NCBI RefSeq assembly: GCF_014651375.1 | Contig: NZ_BMWT01000004.1 | Span: 186,001 to 250,000 of the forward strand | Origin: Tateyamaria omphalii | GTDB taxonomy: Bacteria > Pseudomonadota > Alphaproteobacteria > Rhodobacterales > Rhodobacteraceae | DNA length: 64,000 bases | Direction: 5' to 3' | In this document: positions 8,489-15,641 of the stretch, piece by piece | Layout: each line of letters starts with the position of its first letter | Numbering within the stretch: the first letter of the stretch is position 1 | Program-made: the position numbers and the translations under genes | The notes under the pieces: model-generated | What the model saw: only the letters and a program-made list of their open reading frames with translations | What the model was told of the DNA's origin: nothing | Databases searched by the model: none

Positions 8489-8997
8489 TGACAATGCAAA
8501 CGCTGAGCCAACCTACCGTGTTTTCACCTGACGCCAATTCCAGCCGCCAACTGCGCGACGCCTTCGGCAAGTTCGCCACCGGCGTCACGATGATCACGGC
8601 CCCCAGCGTGGATGGACCAGTTGCCATCATCGCCAACAGCTTTTCATCCGTATCGCTCGACCCGGCACTGGTGCTTTGGTCCGTTGACAGGGGGGCACGG
8701 CGCTTCCCCTATTTCGAGGCAGCGGACCACTATGCGATCCATGTGCTGGCGGCTGAACAGCATGACGTCTGCAAGCTGGCGGCGCGCGACGCCCACTTGC
8801 TGAACGACCATGCCCACACGCTGAACGCGGATGGCGTTCCCCTGATTGATCATTGCCTTGCGCGGTTTGAATGTCGCAGGGTGGCAGCACATGACGCGGG
8901 CGACCACGTCATCATCGTGGGCCAGGTCCAGCGTACAGAGATGCGCGACGGCCAGCCGCTCACGTTCTTTGCCGGCCAGTTCGGCAGCGTCGACTAA
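8488..8997 (+). CDS. Flavin reductase (DIM6/NTAB family); candidate SmoA-type partner
   Basis: 169-residue flavin reductase domain protein. The FGKFATGVTMIT and VAIIANSFSSVSLDPALV segments near the N-terminus are the FMN-binding signature of this family, and the C-terminus has DHVIIVGQV. It would supply FMNH2 from NAD(P)H to the SsuD-like monooxygenase two genes upstream. Its start overlaps the aldo/keto reductase stop (TGATG). The operon then continues into a TRAP transporter after 87 bases. Confidence 0.88.
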   Translation: MTMQTLSQPTVFSPDANSSRQLRDAFGKFATGVTMITAPSVDGPVAIIANSFSSVSLDPALVLWSVDRGARRFPYFEAADHYAIHVLAAEQHDVCKLAARDAHLLNDHAHTLNADGVPLIDHCLARFECRRVAAHDAGDHVIIVGQVQRTEMRDGQPLTFFAGQFGSVD

Positions 8998-9084
8998 CGA
9001 CGCCAAGACCCGCCCGCGGGGTTAAAGCGGAAAATGGGCCACGGTGGATTAACTACCGGGCGACCGACAAAGGGAGGGCCCTTC

Positions 9085-9669
9085 ATGGGTCTATTACTGA
9101 CGGTGCTTGCACCGATCAGCTGGGTGAATGGCCTGCTGCTCAAGATTGGGCGCGCCATAGGCATCGTGGCCATCGCCGCCATGGTGATTGCGATTCTGGT
9201 TCAGGTCGTGGCCCGCTACCTCTTCAACAACGCATTGCCCTGGCCGGATGAGGCCGCGCGCTTCTGTATGCTCTGGATGACGGGTTTGATGGCACCCACC
9301 GCCTTCCGGCGCGGGGGGTTCGTGGCACTCGACATGATTTCGGGCATCCTGCCTCGGGCCGTTGCTGCAATCCTTGGGCTTGTGTTGCTCCTGATCTCCA
9401 TCGCGATCCTGCTGGTGGCCCTGCCCATCGGCTATGCAGAGGTCACGGGCTTCGGCGGCAAGTTCGCCACCGCGTCGCTATACCTGCCGACCTTTGATGG
9501 TTGGTTCCGCGTGCCGCGCAGCTGGATGATGCTGTCCCTGCTGGTGGGTGTCGTGCTGCTGATCCTTGTGAACATCGAACTGATCTTGCGCAAACTGGTT
9601 GAGCTTATGGGCGGCGGTGATCGCCTGCCAGACCTCGACCTTGGCGACATGGCAGCGGGGAACGAATGA
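9085..9669 (+). CDS. TRAP transporter small permease (DctQ)
   Basis: 194-residue inner-membrane protein with about four hydrophobic segments and the DctQ signature around ARYLFNNALPWPDEAARFCMLW, followed by a GGFVALD stretch. It bridges the binding protein and the large permease of a TRAP (Na+-driven) uptake system. I chose the ATG at 9085, which follows AGGGAGG at 9071-9077; an earlier in-frame ATG at 9034 adds a hydrophilic, unlikely leader. It sits between the flavin reductase and DctM genes and is likely cotranscribed with the desulfonation enzymes. Confidence 0.9.
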   Translation: MGLLLTVLAPISWVNGLLLKIGRAIGIVAIAAMVIAILVQVVARYLFNNALPWPDEAARFCMLWMTGLMAPTAFRRGGFVALDMISGILPRAVAAILGLVLLLISIAILLVALPIGYAEVTGFGGKFATASLYLPTFDGWFRVPRSWMMLSLLVGVVLLILVNIELILRKLVELMGGGDRLPDLDLGDMAAGNE

Positions 9670-9670
9670 T

Positions 9671-11143
9671 ATGCTGATCTGGTTCCTTCCGCTCTTCCTG
9701 CTGTTCCTGATGATCGGCCTGCCGGTCTTTTTCGGCCTGCTCGCGGCGCCGGGTATCCTGCTGTACCTAAACGGGCAGGAGCGCGACATCACGCTGCTCT
9801 ACCGCAATGTCTACAACGGCATGGACAGCTTCCCGCTGATGGCGATCCCCTTCTTCATGCTGGCGGGCGAGTTGATGAACAAGGGCGGGATCACGATCCG
9901 CCTTGTCCAGTTCAGCCAAGCACTCATGGGCCACCTGCGCGGCGGCCTTGCCCAAGTGAACGTGCTGTCCTCGATCCTCTTTGCGGGCCTCTCCGGCTCC
10001 GCCGTGGCCGACACCTCTGCGCTGGGCTCCATGCTGGTCCCCGCGATGGAGAAGGAGGGCTACACAAGACGCTATGCAGCCGCCATCACGGCGGCCTCAT
10101 CCGTCATCGGCCCGATCATCCCGCCGTCTGGCATCATGATCATCTACGCCTATGTCATGGGCGAAAGCGTGGCGGCCCTCTTCCTCGCGGGCATTGTGCC
10201 GGGCATCCTTGTCGGCGTCGGCCTCATGGTGATGATCCGCGTCACGGCAGATCGCTATGACCTGCCTGCTGCGCATAAGGTGCAGTTCGACGGCGTGGAA
10301 CTCAGCCCCATTGAGCGTTGGGTCTCGTGGGCGCTCGTGCGCCTGAACATCGGCCTTTTGCTCTGGGCCTTCCTGCCCTTGGGCGAAACGTCCCCTCTGA
10401 TCCTCTGGGGCACATTCGCTGGGGCCGTGCTGGTTGCGCACGCCCTTATGCTAGCCCTGCGCACGCAGGTCAGCAGCGAATTCCGCACCATCTGCAAACG
10501 CGCCATCGTACCCCTGCAAACACCGGTCCTAATCTTGGGTGGCATCCTCGGCGGCGTCTTCACCCCGACCGAGGCCGCAGCGGTGGCCGTGGCCTACGCC
10601 GTCTTCGTCGCCTTCTTCGTCCTGCGCACCATGTCGCTTAAGGACCTGCCTGACATCCTCAGCCGTGCAGGCCTCACCTCGGCGGTGGTGCTACTTCTCG
10701 TCGGCGCAGCACTGGCGTTCAAAACAGTGGTGTCGCTCAGCTACGCACCGCAAATCCTTGCGGACTTCATACTGACCCTGTCGGAAAACCCGCTGGTGCT
10801 GTTGTTTCTGATCAACCTTCTGCTGTTCATCGTCGGCATGTTCCTCGATGCAGGCCCCGCAATCATCATCCTTGGTCCCATCCTCGGCCCGATCTTCATC
10901 GACCTCGGTGTCGATCCAATCCACTTCGCGATCATCATGTCGGTGAACCTGACAGTGGGGCTGGCAACGCCGCCCATGGGGCTTGTGCTGTTCGTGGCCG
11001 CTGCCGTCAGCCGCGAGAAGGTCGAAACGATTGCCAAGGCAATCCTGCCCTTCCTCGCCATCGAAATCGCAGTGATCTTCCTGATCACCTACGTGCCCGC
11101 CATATCCATGACCATTCCCCGCCTTACGGGGTTTGCAAACTAA
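9671..11143 (+). CDS. TRAP transporter large permease (DctM)
   Basis: 490-residue polytopic membrane protein, the ion-coupled channel subunit of a TRAP transporter. DctM features: FFMLAGELMNKGG, the LFAGLSGSAVADTSALG segment, GPIIPPSGIMIIYA, GGVFTPTEAAAVAVAYA and the C-terminal NLTVGLATPPMG. The ATG at 9671 is one base after the DctQ stop. Length is typical for a DctM with no fused DctQ domain. With DctQ and DctP it forms a complete importer; TRAP systems of this layout are established for several organosulfonates (for example isethionate, taurine and dihydroxypropanesulfonate importers), which fits the neighbouring desulfonation genes. Confidence 0.93.
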   Translation: MLIWFLPLFLLFLMIGLPVFFGLLAAPGILLYLNGQERDITLLYRNVYNGMDSFPLMAIPFFMLAGELMNKGGITIRLVQFSQALMGHLRGGLAQVNVLSSILFAGLSGSAVADTSALGSMLVPAMEKEGYTRRYAAAITAASSVIGPIIPPSGIMIIYAYVMGESVAALFLAGIVPGILVGVGLMVMIRVTADRYDLPAAHKVQFDGVELSPIERWVSWALVRLNIGLLLWAFLPLGETSPLILWGTFAGAVLVAHALMLALRTQVSSEFRTICKRAIVPLQTPVLILGGILGGVFTPTEAAAVAVAYAVFVAFFVLRTMSLKDLPDILSRAGLTSAVVLLLVGAALAFKTVVSLSYAPQILADFILTLSENPLVLLFLINLLLFIVGMFLDAGPAIIILGPILGPIFIDLGVDPIHFAIIMSVNLTVGLATPPMGLVLFVAAAVSREKVETIAKAILPFLAIEIAVIFLITYVPAISMTIPRLTGFAN

Positions 11144-11172
11144 TTCAGAGCTTAACGGGAGGACCTAACCAC

Positions 11173-12231
11173 ATGCTCAAAACGACCCTTAAAACCCTGA
11201 CCGCTGCCGCGCTTGTCGCTGGCTCGGCGATTATGGCGCAAGCGCAGGACTACACGATCCGCGCCACCGCCAACTCGAACACCAATGACGAAGACTATGA
11301 CGGCCTCGTCGTGTTCAAGAACTATGTCGAAGCAGCCTCCAACGGCGCCATTGCTGTGGAACTGTTCATCGGCACACAGCTCTGCTCGAACGGTGCGGAA
11401 TGCTTGCAAGGCGTGGCTGACGGCACGATCGATGTCTACATCTCTACCTCCGGCGGCGCCTCGGGCATCTTCCCCTACGTGCAGGTACTCGATCTGCCCT
11501 ACCTGATGGCCGATGACCGCATTGCCGAACACGTGTTGCAGGGTGACTTCGTTCGGACCATGCGTGATATGGCGCTCGAAGACTCCGGAGGCGCGATCCG
11601 TCTGATGACCATCGGCAACACCGGCGGCTGGCGCAACTTCGCGAACACGCAACGCCGTGTGGCCGAGCCATCGGACATGGAAGGTCTGAAAATCCGCACC
11701 GTGGTCGCCGACCTGCCGCAGGAGCTGGTCAAGGCTCTGGGCGCGTCCCCAACCCCGATTCCGTGGCCCGAGCTCTTCACCTCGTTCCAGACGGGCGTTG
11801 TGGAAGGCTCCAAAAACGGCATCACCGACATCATGGGCATGAAATTCCCCGATGCGGGCCTGCAATACGTCACGCTCGACGGCCACGCCTATATGGGCGC
11901 ACTGTGGTGGATGTCGAACGAGAAGTTCCTCGCCATGCCCGAAGACATGCGCCGTGTCGTGGTGGACGGCTTCTATGCGCTGCAACAGGCGACATTCGCA
12001 TCGCCCAAACGCAAGTCGATCCAGGCCTACGAAGACTTCGTCGCCGGTGGCGGTGATCTTTACGTGCCCACGCCGGACCAAAAAGCGGCCTTCGCAGCGG
12101 CTGCGGCTCCTGTGAACGACTGGTTTACGGCCAACGTCGCACGTGGTGGTGAAATCCTGACGGCACTGCAAGACGCGGTTGCAGCGGCTGAGGCCGATGT
12201 GAACGCTGCGCGCGCAGCCGATCTGAACTGA
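11173..12231 (+). CDS. TRAP transporter substrate-binding protein (DctP)
   Basis: 352-residue periplasmic receptor. A Sec signal peptide (MLKTTLKTLTAAALVAGSAI, cleaved near AQAQ) is followed by a DctP fold. GLKIRTV carries the arginine that in characterised DctP proteins salt-bridges the ligand's acidic group, and it is followed by the LGASPTPIPWPELFTSFQTGVVEG helix region. GGGAGG precedes the ATG. As the last gene of the rightward operon it would set substrate specificity, probably for an anionic sugar or sulfonate. A GC-rich hairpin follows the gene. Confidence 0.92.
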   Translation: MLKTTLKTLTAAALVAGSAIMAQAQDYTIRATANSNTNDEDYDGLVVFKNYVEAASNGAIAVELFIGTQLCSNGAECLQGVADGTIDVYISTSGGASGIFPYVQVLDLPYLMADDRIAEHVLQGDFVRTMRDMALEDSGGAIRLMTIGNTGGWRNFANTQRRVAEPSDMEGLKIRTVVADLPQELVKALGASPTPIPWPELFTSFQTGVVEGSKNGITDIMGMKFPDAGLQYVTLDGHAYMGALWWMSNEKFLAMPEDMRRVVVDGFYALQQATFASPKRKSIQAYEDFVAGGGDLYVPTPDQKAAFAAAAAPVNDWFTANVARGGEILTALQDAVAAAEADVNAARAADLN

Positions 12232-12253
12232 GGCGGATCAAAAACCGCTTAAA

Positions 12254-12278
12254 GGGGCCGCTCCGATCCGGGGCGGCC
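12254..12278 (+). terminator. GC-rich hairpin after the TRAP operon
   Basis: GGGCCGCTCCG (12254-12264), a 3-base ATC loop, then CGGGGCGGCCC (12268-12278): an 11-bp stem with one G-U pair. There is no T-run after it, so it may be a weak terminator, an RNA-stabilising end or an attenuator before the next gene. Confidence 0.5.
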
Positions 12279-12301
12279 CAACCCAATTCAAGGGGTGTGC
12301 C

Positions 12302-13036
12302 ATGAAGGCTCTTCTCGGTTCGGTGGCAACGTGCTTGGCGCTCACCGCGTGCGGCACAGTTGATTTCGACGCGGCGCCTGTGGGCCGCTTCGAAGGCAGC
12401 GCCCTTGTTGTCTGGGTGGGGCCGGGCGATGACAGTGCGCTTGGTGACGGCGAATTCGTCTATGTCCCACGACCGGGTCAAGAGCTGACATTCTACCGTG
12501 GTGATGGTGCCGAGGTGTCGGAAGGCAACGCTGTCATTCAACCCGGCGCATTTTATACAGATGGTGGGTCTGTTCCGCGCGCGGTGCACTGGATTCAGGG
12601 GTTCAATGCCTGGGCATTTGGTCCGGCCTACATCGTGCATGACTGGCTGTTTGTCGTGCGCAAGTGCATCAACGCGAAAGATCCCTGGGGACTGGAAAGC
12701 CCAATCACCAATATGGACTTCCAGGAGAGCGCCGACATCATGGCGGAAACGATCAAAACCGTGACCGAACAGTATCAGATTGATGCGACTACGGGTGATG
12801 CCGGTCGCGTCATTGCGCCGACCACCGCAGGTCCGGTCAGTTACGGGCTGTGGAACGATACGGATTGCGCCAATCCAGAAGAGGATACCCGTATTCAGAA
12901 GGTTCTTGCCGACATCAATGGCAAGGAGGCGCGCGGGGCCGCACTGCCACGGATTTCGGACCCGGGCATCGAGGCAATCATCGAACGCGCGCCACTGCCC
13001 TACGTGGTTGTCGCAGAAATCGGGTTTCCCCCTTGA
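12302..13036 (+). CDS. DUF1353-type lipoprotein
   Basis: 244-residue predicted lipoprotein. The signal sequence MKALLGSVATCLALTAC ends in an LTAC lipobox, so the protein should be lipid-anchored in the envelope. The central segment YTDGGSVPRAVHW followed by AYIVHDWLF is the DUF1353 signature (phage-linked and bacterial proteins of unknown role). AAGGGG sits just before the ATG. It is same-strand and 70 bases after the TRAP operon, but no functional link is evident. The function is unknown; the conserved Asp, His and Asp residues might suggest a hydrolytic or metal site, but that is speculative. Confidence 0.75.
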   Translation: MKALLGSVATCLALTACGTVDFDAAPVGRFEGSALVVWVGPGDDSALGDGEFVYVPRPGQELTFYRGDGAEVSEGNAVIQPGAFYTDGGSVPRAVHWIQGFNAWAFGPAYIVHDWLFVVRKCINAKDPWGLESPITNMDFQESADIMAETIKTVTEQYQIDATTGDAGRVIAPTTAGPVSYGLWNDTDCANPEEDTRIQKVLADINGKEARGAALPRISDPGIEAIIERAPLPYVVVAEIGFPP

Positions 13037-13059
13037 ATGGTTGCGGCGGCATGGCAGAC

Positions 13060-13551
13060 TTACCGAAACGGATACATCCAGACCTTGTAGTCAGCGACCA
13101 GAATATGCGCCCGATCAATCTCGTCTTGGGTCATTTTCTTGACCACTTCTTCCAGCGAAATAGCCGCATCCGGATCGCCGCCAATGGCCGACAGGGTGTA
13201 CCACATGTAAGCGCGCACAAGGTCCGGCGCGGGCATGCCCCGCCCAACCTCATAGTACCAGCCGACACCGGATTGCGCGCCCGGGTGGCCTTTCATCGAG
13301 CTGCGCAAATACCACTCAAACGCCCGCTCGTCATCGCGCTCGACCCCGAGACCCAAGGCGTACATGACACCGATCAGTTCTTCGGCATCCGCATTTCCCG
13401 ACCGCGCGGCCGGCCACAGCGCGTTATAGGCCGCCTTGTATTCGCCGGCCTCCATCAGATCGCGCGCTTCCTCGATCTCGGCCGCCGCCGGAACGGCAGT
13501 CAGGCCAAATGGAAAGGCCGCAAATACAAGGACTATCGCAAGTTTGCGCAT
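13060..13551 (-). CDS. Secreted Sel1-repeat protein
   Basis: 163-residue periplasmic or exported protein. Signal peptide MRKLAIVLVFAAFPFGLTAV with cleavage near AAAEIEE. Two Sel1-like repeats follow (a GNADAEELIGVMYALGLGV repeat and one with YEVGRGMPAPDLVRAYMWY). Sel1 repeats are TPR-like scaffolds for protein contacts. I chose the ATG at 13551, which has AGGAG upstream and starts the signal peptide. Its start abuts the likely start of the divergent peroxidase gene, so the two 5' ends share almost no spacer. Confidence 0.8.
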   Translation of the reverse strand: MRKLAIVLVFAAFPFGLTAVPAAAEIEEARDLMEAGEYKAAYNALWPAARSGNADAEELIGVMYALGLGVERDDERAFEWYLRSSMKGHPGAQSGVGWYYEVGRGMPAPDLVRAYMWYTLSAIGGDPDAAISLEEVVKKMTQDEIDRAHILVADYKVWMYPFR

Positions 13552-14862
13552 GTGCTTCTCCTGTGCGGTGCACCCGCCTTTGCTGACGATGTCCCGCGTG
13601 CTTTGACTCCCGATGATTTCATCGCGGTCGACCCGGCGCAAGCCAAACTCGGCCAGCTTCTATTCTATGATCGCATCCTGTCGGGCAACCGCAACATTGC
13701 CTGCTCCACGTGCCACCATCCCGACCTCGGTACCGGCGACGGCCTCAGCCTTGGCATTGGCGAAGGGGGCGAAGGTTTGGGACCAGACAGAACGGCTGGC
13801 ACGGGTGATGACCGTATCCGTAAGCGCATTCCACGCAATGCACCGGGCCTTTGGAACCTGGGGGCCAAGGATCTGCACACCATCTTCCATGACGGGCGCC
13901 TGAGCATTGCGGACACATACGAGAACGGCTTCAATTCCCCAGCCGAGGAATGGTTGCCGGAAGGCTTGGACAATCTACTGGCTGCACAGGCTATTTTCCC
14001 TTTGGTGGCCCAGTTCGAAATGGCCGGGAATCCAAAGGAAAACGAGGTTGCTGGAGCCATCCATCAGCGTATGGACTATGCATGGCCGATCCTTGCAGAC
14101 CGTGTGCGCCATATCCCGGCCTATGCCGACCGCTTCGTGGCTGCATATGACCATATCGATGGGGCCAAGGATATCACGATCGCGGATGTCGCGAACGCAC
14201 TCAGTGCGTTCATGATCTGGGAATGGACAAGCACGGACAGCCCCTTTGATGCATATCTGCAGGGTGACACCAACGCTCTGAATGCGCGGCAAAAACAGGG
14301 GCTCGCGTTGTTCTATGGCAAGGCCGGATGCGGCACGTGCCACAGTGGTCCGCTCATGACTGATCAGGCTTTTCATGCCCTTGGACTGCCGCCTTTCGGC
14401 CCCGGTCGTACGCGTCGCTTTGATCCAATGGTAAGGGATGTCGGGCGTATGGGAGAGAGTGACGCGCTGGAAGATGCTTACGCTTTCAAAACACCGATGC
14501 TCAGAAACGTGGCACTGACCGCACCTTATGGGCACAACGGTGCGTACCCGACCCTTGAAGGCATTGTGCGCCACCACTTGACCCCGCTGCAATCGCTCGA
14601 CGCTTGGGCTCCAGAAAAAGCTGCACTACCAGAGGTCCCTTGGCTGGCGGCCATTGATTTCATGGTCTGGCAGGACAGCCGCGAAATGGCCCGCCAGCGG
14701 GCAGCGATCCAGATCGCATCCAACCCGCTGTCGGATACCGAAATCGATCAAATTATCGCGTTCCTGCATGCGCTCAGCGGCGAAACCGCCAATGTTGACA
14801 AACTTGGAGTGCCAGACACGGTCCCCAGTGGTTTGCCTGTCGACCCGCGGATAACGCCCTAG
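13552..14862 (+). CDS. Di-haem cytochrome c peroxidase / MauG family protein (start uncertain)
   Basis: About 436 residues. Two c-type haem sites are visible, CSTCH (residues 51-55) and CGTCH (260-264), with the FYDRILSGN and LRNVALTAPYGHNG segments typical of periplasmic di-haem peroxidases and MauG-like enzymes, which reduce peroxide or oxidise protein side chains. The 5' end is odd: the only nearby start in frame is GTG at 13552, leaving an 11-residue leader (VLLLCGAPAFA), too short for a normal signal peptide, and no ribosome site is evident. Basic residues upstream in the same frame look like a lost n-region but have no start codon. So the start, or the base sequence there, is doubtful. 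The stop overlaps that of the convergent hydratase (CTAG). Confidence 0.8.
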   Translation: MLLLCGAPAFADDVPRALTPDDFIAVDPAQAKLGQLLFYDRILSGNRNIACSTCHHPDLGTGDGLSLGIGEGGEGLGPDRTAGTGDDRIRKRIPRNAPGLWNLGAKDLHTIFHDGRLSIADTYENGFNSPAEEWLPEGLDNLLAAQAIFPLVAQFEMAGNPKENEVAGAIHQRMDYAWPILADRVRHIPAYADRFVAAYDHIDGAKDITIADVANALSAFMIWEWTSTDSPFDAYLQGDTNALNARQKQGLALFYGKAGCGTCHSGPLMTDQAFHALGLPPFGPGRTRRFDPMVRDVGRMGESDALEDAYAFKTPMLRNVALTAPYGHNGAYPTLEGIVRHHLTPLQSLDAWAPEKAALPEVPWLAAIDFMVWQDSREMARQRAAIQIASNPLSDTEIDQIIAFLHALSGETANVDKLGVPDTVPSGLPVDPRITP

Positions 14863-15638
14863 CGTCCCTTCCATACAGGGTCGCGCTTCTCGGCAAACGC
14901 ACGGGCACCTTCCAGTTGATCCTCGGAGCGATACAGGCGCTCAACCGATGGCAACTGGCTCTTGGTGATCCGGTTCATCGCATCCTGAAACTTGGCGTCT
15001 TCGGCGTCACGTACGATTTCCTTTATGGCGGCATAGACCAGCGGCGGGCCGGAGGCCAACAGCCGCGCCATGTCCCATGCGCGATCCAAAAGTGTCCCCG
15101 CGGGGACAACCTCATTGACCAGACCCCACCGATGCGCTTCCTCCACATCGAACCAGCGTCCTGTCAGCAGCAACTCCATCGCGATGTGGTAGGGGATACG
15201 CTTGGGCAATTTGACTGATGCCGCATCTGCAACCGTACCCGATCTGATTTCGGGCAAGGCAAACTGCGCGTGATCTGCGGCAAGGATGATATCAGCGCTC
15301 AAAGCCAATTCCAGCCCACCGCCGCACGCGATCCCGTTCACCGCGGCAATAACAGGTTTGTTCATCGCGCGCATTTCCTGCAATCCACCAAAACCGCCAA
15401 CGCCATAATCGCCATCTACAGCGTCCCCATCGGCGGCCGCCTTCAAGTCCCATCCGGGGCAAAAAAACTTCTCTCCCGCGCCTGTGATGATCGCTACCCG
15501 CAGGTCCGGGTCATCTCGGAACGCCAAAAAGGTTTCCCCCATGACGCGGCTTGTCGCGAGATCGATGGCGTTCGCCTTTGGCCGGTCCAACGTGACTTCC
15601 AGTATCGCGCCCTCGCGTCTGGTTTTGATGGGGCTCAT
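14859..15638 (-). CDS. Enoyl-CoA hydratase/isomerase family protein, CaiD-like (carnitinyl-CoA dehydratase)
   Basis: 259-residue crotonase-fold enzyme. It has LEVTLDRPKANAID at the N-terminus, GAGEKFFCPGWDLKAAA and the oxyanion-hole strand AAVNGIACGGGLELALSAD, and ends AFAEKRDPVWKGR. The first and last of these closely match carnitinyl-CoA dehydratase CaiD, which interconverts crotonobetainyl-CoA and carnitinyl-CoA. It is the last gene of a leftward unit acyl-CoA dehydrogenase - acyl-CoA synthetase - hydratase, with a 3-base gap to the synthetase. A carnitine or related trimethylammonium acid substrate is likely but not shown. The catalytic glutamates are not confidently placed by eye. Confidence 0.82.
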   Translation of the reverse strand: MSPIKTRREGAILEVTLDRPKANAIDLATSRVMGETFLAFRDDPDLRVAIITGAGEKFFCPGWDLKAAADGDAVDGDYGVGGFGGLQEMRAMNKPVIAAVNGIACGGGLELALSADIILAADHAQFALPEIRSGTVADAASVKLPKRIPYHIAMELLLTGRWFDVEEAHRWGLVNEVVPAGTLLDRAWDMARLLASGPPLVYAAIKEIVRDAEDAKFQDAMNRITKSQLPSVERLYRSEDQLEGARAFAEKRDPVWKGR

Positions 15639-15641
15639 GTC

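Noticed and set aside
3574-8997. Sulfoglycolytic (sulfo-EMP or sulfo-ED) pathway for sulfoquinovose
   Set aside because: The expected isomerase, kinase, aldolase, lactonase and dehydratase are absent; only an oxidative desulfonation set is visible.
12850-13551. N-terminal extension of the cytochrome peroxidase frame by 234 codons
   Set aside because: It overlaps the DUF1353 and Sel1 genes and reads as antisense sequence; peroxidases of this family do not have it.
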